Source of the DNA: Polyangia bacterium
GTDB lineage: Bacteria > Myxococcota_A > Polyangia > Nannocystales > Nannocystaceae
Length of the DNA: 64,000 bases
Assembly (NCBI GenBank): GCA_030430565.1
Contig: JAUIKS010000002.1
Span: forward strand, 1 to 64,000
Direction: 5' to 3'
In this document: positions 51,073 to 59,863 of the stretch, piece after piece
How the letters are laid out: each line of letters opens with the position of its first letter
How positions within the stretch are numbered: position 1 is the first letter of the stretch
The notes under the pieces: model-generated
Database searches by the model: none
What the model was told of the DNA's origin: nothing
The model's input: the letters and a program-made list of their open reading frames with translations, nothing else
Program-made: the position numbers and the translations under genes

Positions 51073-51783
51073 CTACTGACGCCGGTGATCACGGCCCAGC
51101 AGCGGCTGCGCCTCCCCCATCTCGCCCGCGCCCGCGAAGATCGCTCGAGCCCCGCCCATGGCCCGAATGTATGCCGAGGGATCGGCGGCGGTCTCGGCGT
51201 CGTAGTCCATCGCCAGCTCCGCCTTCACATCCTCGATCGCGCTGCGCACTGCGGCGAAGGACCGACGAGCGAGGTACGCGCCCGCGGGCGCGGCCATCTT
51301 CAAGTCCGTGCCCTGCTCGCGCAGCACCTGACGCGCCCCGGCGATCGTGAACTTGCGCGCGTAGAGCAAGAACTTGATGCGCAGCAGCGTCTCGACATCC
51401 CGTCGCCGGTACACCCGCTGCTGCGACCGTGACTTCTGCGGACGGATCGCCTTAAACTCGGTCTCCCAGTACCGCAGCACATAGGCCGGCACGCCGACGA
51501 TCTCCGCGACCTCGCCGATCTTGAAGTAGAGCTTGTCGGTGCCCAGATCGAGCGGACCGCTGAGCCCTCGGATCGCGCTCTCCGGCAGCGGCTTGTGCTT
51601 CGGCTTCGCGCGACCGCGCCTCGACGTGGACTTCTTGCCGGACCGCTGCTTGCGACCCGACTTGCTCGTGGTGTTCACCGTCGAAGACGGCGCCGCCTCG
51701 TCCGCGAGCAGCTCGAGCTGCGAACGCTCCGCGGGCGCGTCGTCCTGATCGCCGGTCTCAGGCTTGTCCACTTCCTGTGTCAC
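51073..51783 (-). CDS. MerR-family transcriptional regulator
   Basis: AAGGAGG four bases before GTG 51783 sets this start over the GTG at 51810; the product is 236 residues. A disordered, charged N-terminus (about 1-80) precedes a MerR-type HTH and wing ([19 protein letters not shown], then [18 protein letters not shown]). The typical MerR effector cysteines are absent. The position after pheT and ihfA is a conserved arrangement in many proteobacteria. Its target is unknown. Confidence 0.85.
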   Translation of the reverse strand: MTQEVDKPETGDQDDAPAERSQLELLADEAAPSSTVNTTSKSGRKQRSGKKSTSRRGRAKPKHKPLPESAIRGLSGPLDLGTDKLYFKIGEVAEIVGVPAYVLRYWETEFKAIRPQKSRSQQRVYRRRDVETLLRIKFLLYARKFTIAGARQVLREQGTDLKMAAPAGAYLARRSFAAVRSAIEDVKAELAMDYDAETAADPSAYIRAMGGARAIFAGAGEMGEAQPLLGRDHRRQ

Positions 51784-51854
51784 AGCGCCTCCTTGCGCGT
51801 TATCGCCCACGCCGCGCAGGCGGACGGAGCGCCGTCAAGCCCGACGGCGTAGCG

Positions 51855-52133
51855 TTAGCTGTTGAGCGCGGCCTTCAGCACGTTGCTGGCCTTGAAGGTC
51901 AAGACCTTACGCGCCTCGATCATGATCTCTTGGCCGGTCTGCGGATTGCGGCCAGGGCGAGGGTTCTTCTCGCGGACGACGAAGTTGCCGAAGCCCGAGA
52001 TCTTGATCTTCTCCCCCGTCGATAGCGTGTCCTTCATCGTGTCGAACACGACCTCGACGACCTCAGCGGCTTCTTTCTTGGAGAACCCGCCGACACGCTC
52101 ACAGACGCGCTCGATGATGTCGGCCTTCGTCAT
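51855..52133 (-). CDS. ihfA: Integration host factor alpha-type DNA-bending protein
   Basis: ATG 52133 gives 92 residues, as expected for HU/IHF proteins. MTKADIIERV starts the helical dimer part and SGFGNFVVREKNPRPGRNPQTG spans the beta arm, here shown as FGNFVVREKN and PRPGRNPQTG. The Pro in the arm is the residue that kinks DNA. Its place downstream of pheT is the classical position of ihfA. It organises DNA and helps sigma-54 promoters and recombination. Confidence 0.9.
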   Translation of the reverse strand: MTKADIIERVCERVGGFSKKEAAEVVEVVFDTMKDTLSTGEKIKISGFGNFVVREKNPRPGRNPQTGQEIMIEARKVLTFKASNVLKAALNS

Positions 52134-52220
52134 ATTGAGAATCGTCCCGCAAAGCCCGCAGCGATGCAAGGAAAATTCCTGCGATATCAGGGGGTTACTG
52201 GAACCGCTCACGCGCGCCGA

Positions 52221-54755
52221 TCAGCGCGCGCGGACCTGTGGTGCCTGTGGACGAATCGCGTCACACGCGCGACTGACGATGCGCGCGTGAAGCTCTTGGA
52301 CCTCGGTATCGGTCACCGAGCGCTCATGCGCCGCGTAGTGCAGCCGGAACAGCAGCGCGCGGGCGCCCTCGGGTACCCCTTCGCCGCGGTAGTCCTCGAG
52401 GATCTCGATCGTCTGCGCGCCGGGGCCTGCTGGCACGAGCGCGACGGGATCGTCCTGCCCCTGGCTGTCCGCGAGCACGGCAATCGCGGACGCCTCGAGC
52501 GCGTCGCGGACGACCGCAGCCGGCAGGCCGATCGGCAGCTCCAGCGACACATCGCGCGCCGTGCTCGGCACCTTCGAGACCTCGCGGAACTTCCGCACGA
52601 CCTCACGCGGCAGCTGGTCGAGCCACAGCTCGCCGTAGAACACGCGCGCGCCATCGGGCACCTCGCGGGGGTCGAGCACGCTCGGGTGCACCTCGCCGAC
52701 GCGACCTACCACGTCGCCCCCCACGACCTCGATCTCGGCCTGGACGCCAGGGTGCAGATACGCAGCGGCGGCCGCCGTAGGACGAGTGCGCCCCGTGATC
52801 CCGACCCGCGCGAGCGCGTGGATCAGCGCCCCAGCGGCCGCGCGCGCGTCAACCGGCGCGCCGGAGAGTTCGCCGCTACCGGCCGCGCCGCCGTAGAGCA
52901 AGACTGATGCGCGCCAGCGCTCGGCGGGCAGCTGGCGATCAACCTCCGCAGTCGGCCCCTCACACAGGGGGGCTTTCTCGGGCCACGCGTAGACGCGCCC
53001 GACTTCGAACAGCGCGACGGCGCGGGTGTGCCGCGCGGCGTTGAACTCGAAGCTGTCGAGGAGCCCCGGGAGCAGGTGCGTACGCATCACGCCGTGCTGG
53101 CTGCGCAGCGGGTTGGACACGTGCACGTAGCGCGCGGGCGCGACCTCAGCATTAAACGGGGCGAGTTTCTCCTCGCTCGTGAACGCGAACGCGACGAGCT
53201 CGCGCAGGCCGGCCTCGGCGAGGGCGTCGATCACCTGCTCGCGCAGCTCGGCCTCCGGGTGGGCCCGCTCCAGCACCGGCTCGCTCGGCACGGTGGCCTG
53301 GGCCGGCATGTCCTCGAGACCATGGACGCGCATGATCTCCTCGATCAGATCCTCCTCGATCGCGAGATCCGGCCGATGGGCCGGTGGCGTGCACGTCCAG
53401 TCGTCGGCGACCGTGACCCCGAGGCCCACCAGGATTCTGCGCGCGTCCTCCTCCGGGACCGCGTAGCCGAGCACCCGCTCGATGGACGCGGGCCGGAACG
53501 GGATCGTCGGCAGCTCGGGCCGCCGATCGACATCGCAGCTCGCTACCGCCTCCCCGCCGCCGAGCCGCTCGAGCAGCCGAAGCGCGCGGATCGAGGCCTG
53601 GGTGAGGCTCTCGGCGAAGCCGACCCCGCGCTCGAATCGGTAGCTCGAGTCGGTGTTGAACTCATGCCGCCGCGCGGACGCGCGGACCCCGGACGGCCAG
53701 AAGTACGCCGCCTCGAGCAGGATCGTGCTTGTCTCGCCCGAGACCATGGAGTCCGCGCCGCCCATCACCCCGGCGAGCGCCTGGGGGTTTTTGGCGTCGG
53801 CGATAACCAGGTCCTCGGTGGTCAGCTCGACCGCGGTCCCGTCGAGCGCGGTCATCGTCTCCCCCGCCGACGCGACCCGCACCACGACGCGGCCCTCGGC
53901 CAGCTTGGCGCGGTCGAAGGCGTGCAGCGGGTGCCCGTACTCCATGAGCACGTAGTTGGTGATGTCGACGCAGTTGTTGATCGCGCGCAGCCCCACGCGG
54001 TGGAGGCGGACGCGCATCCACAGCGGCGAGGCCTTGACCGTAATGCCCTCGAGGACATGTCCGATGTAGCGACCGCAGCGCTCGGGCGCGTCGATCGTCA
54101 CCATCGTCGACTCACGCGACAGCTCGGGCGCCTGCTCAGCGGGCGCCCGCAGCGCGCAGCGCAGCTTGACGGCGATGTCCCGCGCGACCCCCAGATGACC
54201 CAGGGCGTCGGGGCGATTCGGCGTGATCGACAGCTCGAGCACCTCGTCGAGGATCCCCGGCACGAGCTCGACGAGCCGCGCGCCGGTCTTGAATTCACGA
54301 TCACGGACCTGCGGATCGACATCGGCCTCGCTGAGCACGATGATCCCGTCGCCGTCCTCGCCGATCAGCAGCTCCGTCTCAGAGCAGATCATGCCCCGGG
54401 ACTCGACGCCGCGGATCGTCCGCTCGCCGATCTCCATGCCGTTTGGCAGCTTGGAGCCGACCGGCGCGAAGGCCACAAGGCCGCCCGGTTCCGGCACGTT
54501 CGACGCGCCGCAGACGACCTGCACGACGCCGGATCCGTCGAGCAGCTGCACCACCGTGAGCTTGTTCGACTTCGGGTGCGGCGCCTTGCTCTGCACCTCG
54601 CCGACGATCACGGTCTCGCAGCCGGCGCCCATCCTCGAGACTTCGTCGACCTCGAGCCCGAGGCTCGTCAGCAGGGTGTCGAGCTGCTCGCTCGTGAGCG
54701 CGGGCTCGGATCCGCGGTCGACCAGCTCATTGATCCAATTGAGTGAGATCAGCAC
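52221..54755 (-). CDS. pheT: Phenylalanyl-tRNA synthetase beta subunit
   Basis: The 844-residue protein starts with GTG and has the PheT order: an N-terminal EMAP-like OB fold (LNWINELVDRG, then GEVQSKAPHPKSNKL), B3/B4 editing (about 200-400, FEFNTDSSYRFERGV-like; here HEFNTDSSYRFERG), B5 domains (about 405-480), a central catalytic-like module and a C-terminal FDX-ACB domain (about 755-840, PSTARDVSLELP). It pairs with PheS to charge tRNA-Phe and proofread Tyr. It overlaps pheS by seven bases. Confidence 0.95.
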   Translation of the reverse strand: MLISLNWINELVDRGSEPALTSEQLDTLLTSLGLEVDEVSRMGAGCETVIVGEVQSKAPHPKSNKLTVVQLLDGSGVVQVVCGASNVPEPGGLVAFAPVGSKLPNGMEIGERTIRGVESRGMICSETELLIGEDGDGIIVLSEADVDPQVRDREFKTGARLVELVPGILDEVLELSITPNRPDALGHLGVARDIAVKLRCALRAPAEQAPELSRESTMVTIDAPERCGRYIGHVLEGITVKASPLWMRVRLHRVGLRAINNCVDITNYVLMEYGHPLHAFDRAKLAEGRVVVRVASAGETMTALDGTAVELTTEDLVIADAKNPQALAGVMGGADSMVSGETSTILLEAAYFWPSGVRASARRHEFNTDSSYRFERGVGFAESLTQASIRALRLLERLGGGEAVASCDVDRRPELPTIPFRPASIERVLGYAVPEEDARRILVGLGVTVADDWTCTPPAHRPDLAIEEDLIEEIMRVHGLEDMPAQATVPSEPVLERAHPEAELREQVIDALAEAGLRELVAFAFTSEEKLAPFNAEVAPARYVHVSNPLRSQHGVMRTHLLPGLLDSFEFNAARHTRAVALFEVGRVYAWPEKAPLCEGPTAEVDRQLPAERWRASVLLYGGAAGSGELSGAPVDARAAAGALIHALARVGITGRTRPTAAAAAYLHPGVQAEIEVVGGDVVGRVGEVHPSVLDPREVPDGARVFYGELWLDQLPREVVRKFREVSKVPSTARDVSLELPIGLPAAVVRDALEASAIAVLADSQGQDDPVALVPAGPGAQTIEILEDYRGEGVPEGARALLFRLHYAAHERSVTDTEVQELHARIVSRACDAIRPQAPQVRAR

Positions 54756-55789
54756 GGGAACTGCTCCAGGAAGCGAATGTCACCTTCGAACAGGTACTTG
54801 AGCGCGGGGATGTCACGCAGGAGCATCGTCATGCGGTCAAGACCGAAGCCGAACGCCCAGCCGGTGTACTCCGCGGGATCGATCCCGCAGTCACGCAGGA
54901 CGTTGGGGTGGACCATGCCGGAGCCACCCAGCTCGATCCATCCAGTCTGCTTGCACACGACACACCGCGCCCCGCGACAGAACGGACACTGCATGTCGAA
55001 CTCGGCGCCAGGCTCCACAAAGGGGAAGTACGAGGGCCGCAGGCGCACATCGAGCCCCGGCCCAAAGAACGAGCTGGTGAACTGCAAGAGCGTGGCCTTG
55101 AGGTCCGCCATCGTCACGCCGCGATCGACGTAGAGCCCCTCGATCTGATGGAACATCGGCGAGTGCGTGCGGTCCTCGTCGCGGCGAAACACCGTCCCCA
55201 GCGCGATGATGCGGATCGGGGGCTTGCGCGCGAGCATCGTCCGGACCTGGATCGGCGAGGTGTGGGTCCGCAGCACCAACTTCCCGGCGTCCTCGGGCGC
55301 GCGCGGCTCGATGAAGAAGGTGTCCTGCTCGTCGCGCGCGGGGTGGTCCGGCAAGAAATTGAGGAAGTCGAAGTTGTAGCGGCCGTGCTCGATGTGCGGG
55401 CCGTCCTCGACATCGAAGCCCATGCGCCGGAACGTCGCCGCGAGCGCCCTCCGCGTGTGCGTCAGCGGGTGTAGCGACCCAAAGTCGGGACGCCGTGGGG
55501 GCATGGTCAGGTCTTCAACGCGCGCGAGGTCGAGACGCCTGGCCTCATCCTTAAGAAACTGCCGCCGCGCCTCGATCCCGCCCTCGATCGCCCGCTTGAC
55601 GCGGTTGAACTCGATCCCGAACTGCTTGCGCTGGTCCGGTGACATCTTGCCCATCTCGCGTCGCAGTCGCGAGACCGATCCCTTGCGACCGATGTAGGCG
55701 ACCTGCAGGGCGTACAGGCTGTCCTCGTCGCGGACGCGCTGTAGCTCCTGCTCAAAGGCCTCGAGCTGTTGTTGAAGACGCTGTGGCAT
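54749..55789 (-). CDS. pheS: Phenylalanyl-tRNA synthetase alpha subunit
   Basis: ATG 55789 gives 346 residues. The N-terminal coiled coil (about 1-90) binds tRNA. The catalytic class II core follows, with motif 2 at FRRDEDRTHSPMFHQIEG and motif 3 at GFGLDRMTMLLR. A CPFCRGARCVVC insert holds four cysteines and may bind zinc, which is present in only some PheS proteins. It is upstream of and coupled to pheT. Confidence 0.95.
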   Translation of the reverse strand: MPQRLQQQLEAFEQELQRVRDEDSLYALQVAYIGRKGSVSRLRREMGKMSPDQRKQFGIEFNRVKRAIEGGIEARRQFLKDEARRLDLARVEDLTMPPRRPDFGSLHPLTHTRRALAATFRRMGFDVEDGPHIEHGRYNFDFLNFLPDHPARDEQDTFFIEPRAPEDAGKLVLRTHTSPIQVRTMLARKPPIRIIALGTVFRRDEDRTHSPMFHQIEGLYVDRGVTMADLKATLLQFTSSFFGPGLDVRLRPSYFPFVEPGAEFDMQCPFCRGARCVVCKQTGWIELGGSGMVHPNVLRDCGIDPAEYTGWAFGFGLDRMTMLLRDIPALKYLFEGDIRFLEQFPC

Positions 55790-55915
55790 CTCGTGTCCTT
55801 TCGCGTGTCGTATACACAAGAAAACGCAAAAAGCGGGCGTGAACTCCCCGAGTTCATGCCCGCTCTGGCGTTGCCGAATTGTCGCGGGCCTGCTCGGAGG
55901 CCCGCTTAAAACTTC

Positions 55916-56275
55916 CTACGCTGCTTGACTGAGCGCGGTGCGAGCCTGCTTGACGACCTCGGTAAAGCCACCAGGGTCGAAGATCGCCAGGTCCGAGAGG
56001 ACCTTGCGGTCGAGCTCGATGCCCGCCTTGCCGCAGCCCTCGATCAAGCGGCTGTAGCTCATACCGTTGGCCCGCGCCGCGGCGTTGATGCGCACGATCC
56101 AAAGCCGACGCATGGTCCGCTTCTTCTGCTTGCGGCCGGTGTACATATGCACCCACGCGTGGTGCACAGCCTCGAGCGCGCGACGGTAGTTCTTACGACC
56201 ACCGCGGAAGCCCCGCGCGGCCTTGAGAATCCGGTTCTTGCGCCGGCGCCCCTTTACTCCTCGTTTGACGCGCAT
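55916..56275 (-). CDS. rplT: 50S ribosomal protein L20
   Basis: This 119-residue basic protein has the L20 motifs RVKRGVKGRRRKNRILK and GFRGGRKNYRRA, then the globular C-terminus. It binds 23S rRNA during early assembly and often represses its own operon. It is the third gene of the infC-rpmI-rplT unit, three bases after rpmI. Confidence 0.97.
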   Translation of the reverse strand: MRVKRGVKGRRRKNRILKAARGFRGGRKNYRRALEAVHHAWVHMYTGRKQKKRTMRRLWIVRINAAARANGMSYSRLIEGCGKAGIELDRKVLSDLAIFDPGGFTEVVKQARTALSQAA

Positions 56276-56278
56276 TGC

Positions 56279-56485
56279 TTAGGGCCTCCCGTACGGCAGC
56301 AGGTGCTCGATGCGAACCTGATCGGGCTCGGAGACGACGGTCATGCCGCGCAGCCGACGAACACGATCAGCGTTCTTCTTGGTCAGGATATGGTTCTTGT
56401 GGGAGTGCTTGCGCTTCGCTTTGCCGGTGGCGGTGAAGCGGAAACGCTTTTTTGATCCCGAGTGGGATTTCATCTTGTTAGACAT
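56279..56485 (-). CDS. rpmI: 50S ribosomal protein L35
   Basis: From ATG 56485 the product is 68 residues and starts [18 protein letters not shown], the L35 signature, then [11 protein letters not shown]. The longer in-frame extension upstream is not protein-like. It sits between infC and rplT, as expected. Confidence 0.95.
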   Translation of the reverse strand: MSNKMKSHSGSKKRFRFTATGKAKRKHSHKNHILTKKNADRVRRLRGMTVVSEPDQVRIEHLLPYGRP

Positions 56486-56638
56486 GGCCTGATCGCGGGT
56501 CGTGACATGTACACCAGCGCTCGCCGACGGGCAAGCGAACCGCGTGTGCGGTTTCTGGGGTCTCGTCCGACTATGGCAGCGGATGAGACAAGGGCGGCGG
56601 TCACCCCGCACGCCCATGCACCCCTGGCCCGTTTTGGG

Positions 56639-57331
56639 CTACTCAGGGCGCGCTTCTGTGTTGGGAGTTCGAGCGGGGGCCGCGGAAGCGCCCGCAGCGG
56701 GTCGTTCACCCTCGGGCGGGCTCGCGGCCTGCTCACGGCTCGGGCGACGATCGACGGGCGGCCGACGAGAGTTTCGGCCCGCGTCGCGCAGCGACTTTTT
56801 GGGACCGATCACCATGTTCATCCGATTGCCCTCCATCTGGGCCATCTGGATCACCTGGGCGATGTCGGCCAGGTCCTTGCACACGCGCATGAGGATGTCG
56901 CGTCCGGTCTCGGGATGGGTGATCTCGCGACCTCGGAACTGGACGACCAACTTCACCTTGTTGCCGTCGTTGATGAACCGGCGAGCGTGGTTCGCCTTGA
57001 ATTCGAAGTCGTGCGTATGCGTCTTGGGACGGAACTTGACTTCTTTGAGTTCAAGCTTCTTCTGATTACGCTTCGCTTCACGATCCCGCTTGGCGGACTC
57101 GTACTTAAACTTTCCGTAATCCATGATCTTACACACCGGCGGCTGCGCCTTGGGGTTGACCTCCACAAGCTGGAGACCCGCCTCGTCCGCGCGCTTCATC
57201 GCCTCGTGCGTAGGAATGATTCCAAGCTGCTCGCCTTTCTCATCGATCAGTCGAACTTCGCGAACGCGAATTCTTCGACCGACTCGATGAGTCTCGCTGC
57301 GCGGCTTGGGTTTCGAATGTCTGCGGCCTAT
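56639..57331 (-). CDS. infC: Translation initiation factor IF-3, predicted ATA start
   Basis: The mature N-terminus (RRIRVREVRLIDEKGEQLG) continues upstream of the first ATG (57199), so that ATG cannot be the start. Going back in frame, the message has AAGGAG, eight bases, then ATA at 57329-57331, which gives 230 residues. Non-AUG starts are a known feature of infC (AUU in E. coli, AUC in Myxococcus xanthus) and let IF-3 regulate its own translation. The linker and C-domain motifs follow (KFRPKTHTHDFEFK), and a low-complexity tail of about 40 residues ends the protein, as in M. xanthus. Confidence 0.85.
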   Translation of the reverse strand: MGRRHSKPKPRSETHRVGRRIRVREVRLIDEKGEQLGIIPTHEAMKRADEAGLQLVEVNPKAQPPVCKIMDYGKFKYESAKRDREAKRNQKKLELKEVKFRPKTHTHDFEFKANHARRFINDGNKVKLVVQFRGREITHPETGRDILMRVCKDLADIAQVIQMAQMEGNRMNMVIGPKKSLRDAGRNSRRPPVDRRPSREQAASPPEGERPAAGASAAPARTPNTEARPE

Positions 57332-57541
57332 TTTTTGTGCTCCTTGAGATGGTTTCTGCGCCGCGCTCGCCGAGGTCGTGAGCCGCGATTGCGAAGCTCA
57401 CACCCAACGTGGGCGAGACAGCACGAGTCGACTTTGGCGGGCGCACAGGTGTTCGTCAAGCGCCGATTCGCGTGAGTGAAGCGGCTTCAAGCGCCCCCGT
57501 CGTCGGCCCTCGCCGACGCCGAGTCGGACACCATTCGAACG

Positions 57542-57577
57542 AGAAAAGGCTCAGGTTCTGGCCCCTGAGCCTTTTCT
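57542..57577 (-). terminator. Terminator after tRNA-Val
   Basis: A strong stem, AAAAGGCTCAGG with CCTGAGCCTTTT, flanks a short loop. On the minus strand it ends in CCTTTTCT and follows the tRNA gene, so it likely ends that transcript before infC begins. The AT-flanked symmetry means it could work in both directions. Confidence 0.8.
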
Positions 57578-57591
57578 GTCGCGGGAGTTGA

Positions 57592-57663
57592 TAGGACCGG
57601 GCGGTTTCGAACCGCCGACCTCTGCCGTGTCAAGGCAGCGCTCTACCCCTGAGCTACGGTCCT
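57592..57663 (-). tRNA. tRNA-Val (anticodon GAC)
   Basis: On the minus strand: acceptor AGGACCG with CGGTCCT, D arm GCTCAGGGGTAGAGC, anticodon stem CTGCC/GGCAG with loop TTGACAC giving GAC, T arm GGCGGTTCGAAACCGCC. Discriminator A; CCA not encoded. A terminator follows at 57542-57577. Confidence 0.95.
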
Positions 57664-57778
57664 TTAGGGTCTTTGGAGGCCTTCAGAAGAAGTTAGGGAA
57701 GTCCTCGGGAGCGGGTTGGTATCCCGGGTTGGGGGGGTTGGTCAAGCCCCGCCGCGATGATTTTTCACAGAAATCGGA

Positions 57779-59653
57779 TCAACCGTGTTCTGAGGGGCTT
57801 TTCTCGCCTGCGCGAGACGCTCCGCGCTCGGCGCCCTCGACCGCGTAGAGCTGCTCTAGGCGGTCGCGATAGCGCTCGACGACGACGCGCCGCTTGACCT
57901 TGTAGCTCGCGGTCAGCTCGCCCGTGTGCACGGTGAACGGCGCGTGTGGGATCGCGAAGCGACGAATCCTCTCGTACCGGGCCAGCCCGGTGTTGAGGTC
58001 GTCGACGTGCTCCTGGACCAATTGTCGAATCCGCGGGTGCTCGGCGATCTCGGCGTAGGACTCACAGGCGAGGCCCTCGCTGCGGGAGATCTCCATCATC
58101 ACATCTTCGTCGAGGGAGACCAGCGCGACGAGATAGGGCTTGCGGTCGCCGTACACGACGGCCTGGGCGATCCCAGGGGCGGCGCACAGCAGCGCCTCGA
58201 TGCGCCGCGGCGCGATGTTCTTGCCCGTCGAGGTGATCACGAGGTCCTTCTCGCGCCCGGTGATGCGGACGTAGCCGGCCGAAATTTCGCCGCGATCACC
58301 CGTGTGCAGCCAGCCCTGGCCGTCAAGCGGGCTCTCGTCCCCGTCGGGGTCGACGCCGCGGTACCTCGACATGACGCTGTCGGCCCGCACGAGGATCTCG
58401 CCATCGGCGGCGATCCGGATCTCAGCGCCTGGGATCGCCGGTCCGACCGTCCCGAAGCGAAACCGGTCGGGACGGTTCACCGCGATCGCGCCGCTGGTCT
58501 CGGTCAACCCGTAGCCCTCGAGGATCAGGACGCCGGCGGCGTGGAAGAACTCGGCGAGCCGACGGTCGAGCGGCGCGCTCCCGGAGATCAAGAAGCGAAC
58601 CCGGCCGCCGAAGCGCTCGCGGATCTGCGCGAACAGCAGGCGATCGGCCACGGCCATCTTGACCGAGAGCGCCGCCGGGACGCCCTGCCCGCGCTGCTTC
58701 AGCTCGCTGACCTGACGCCCGATCTCAACGCACCAATCAAACGCGCTGCGTTGAATGATGCCCTTCTCGGTCATGGTCGCGCGGATCCGCTCATGCAGCT
58801 TCTCGAACATCCGCGGCACGCCGCCGAGGTAGGTCGGCGCGACCTCGAGCAAGTCGCCCTCGAGCCGGTGGATGGTCGAGAACGAGGTCACGGTCCCGGT
58901 TGAGATCGCGGCCCAGAGCATGTGGCGGGCGAAGATGTGCGCGAGCGGGAGGACCATCAGCTGCTCATCGTCGGCCCGCGTCGCGATCGCGCTCTTGAGC
59001 GCCCACGCGACGTACATGGCGTTGCGATGACTCAGCACGGCCCCCTTGGGCCGCCCCGTCGTCCCGGAGGTGTAGACCCAGGTCAGGTCGTCCTCCGGGA
59101 CCAACGTCTCGGCGATCGCGGCCAATGACGCGCGCGCCTCGTCGGTCGCCAGCGCGCGCGTTCCAGCCGCGCGAAGGCCGTTGAAGGTCGTGGTCGCGGC
59201 CGGGGCGTTGTCAGCGAGCGAGATGACCCGGAGCCCCGGACGGCCGCGCAGCTGCTCGGCGTTGCGGTTGTTGTTGACGATAACGGCGCTGCACTCGCTG
59301 TCGTCGAGCACGGCCGCGACCTCGCGTGGGCTCCCGTCGGGGTGAATGGGGACCGAGATCGCGCCGGTCATCGCTATGGCCAGCTCGCACACGGGCCACT
59401 CGACGCGGGTCGGCGCGAGCAAGCCGACCCGTTCACCGCGGGCGATCCCGAACTCGGCGCGTAGACCCGCCGCCAGCTGCTGGCTGACCATCTCCCAGTC
59501 ACGCCAGGTGAGCGTGCGCCAGACGCTATCGCGCTTGTAGCGGAGCGCGGCCCGATCGGGGGTCTCGGAGACGCGCGCGGCGAACATCTGAACAATGTTC
59601 GAGTGACCAGTGAAAGCGTATTGATGCGGTGTCACCATCGGCGGCGGGTCCAA
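57779..59653 (-). CDS. Long-chain acyl-CoA synthetase (AMP-binding)
   Basis: The 624-residue protein has the adenylating-enzyme motifs: YTSGTTGRPKGA (about 203-214), GYGLTETSGAI (about 370), the LHTGDRGEI segment and the GREKDLVIT hinge. The C-terminal domain carries the catalytic Lys region (PFTVHTGELTASYKVKR). It activates a fatty or related carboxylic acid with ATP and CoA; the length and sequence style match FadD15-like enzymes. The start is 59653 or, five codons later, 59638. Confidence 0.9.
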   Translation of the reverse strand: MDPPPMVTPHQYAFTGHSNIVQMFAARVSETPDRAALRYKRDSVWRTLTWRDWEMVSQQLAAGLRAEFGIARGERVGLLAPTRVEWPVCELAIAMTGAISVPIHPDGSPREVAAVLDDSECSAVIVNNNRNAEQLRGRPGLRVISLADNAPAATTTFNGLRAAGTRALATDEARASLAAIAETLVPEDDLTWVYTSGTTGRPKGAVLSHRNAMYVAWALKSAIATRADDEQLMVLPLAHIFARHMLWAAISTGTVTSFSTIHRLEGDLLEVAPTYLGGVPRMFEKLHERIRATMTEKGIIQRSAFDWCVEIGRQVSELKQRGQGVPAALSVKMAVADRLLFAQIRERFGGRVRFLISGSAPLDRRLAEFFHAAGVLILEGYGLTETSGAIAVNRPDRFRFGTVGPAIPGAEIRIAADGEILVRADSVMSRYRGVDPDGDESPLDGQGWLHTGDRGEISAGYVRITGREKDLVITSTGKNIAPRRIEALLCAAPGIAQAVVYGDRKPYLVALVSLDEDVMMEISRSEGLACESYAEIAEHPRIRQLVQEHVDDLNTGLARYERIRRFAIPHAPFTVHTGELTASYKVKRRVVVERYRDRLEQLYAVEGAERGASRAGEKSPSEHG

Positions 59654-59863
59654 CCTCGACTACCACAGCCGCGCTGGCTCTGTCTCGCGCGTTGAGCGTG
59701 ACGAGCGACTGTAGGGCCGCTGCGCAAAAAACAACAATCCTGACATCGATCCGGAACAACCAGCGTTTATGGTGTCTACCCGGTTGTGGCAAACGCCCGT
59801 CTGTGCGCTCGAGCGCCCCACCACAGCGGCGGGGAATTGTAGTACAGGAACGCAACCCTGCCG

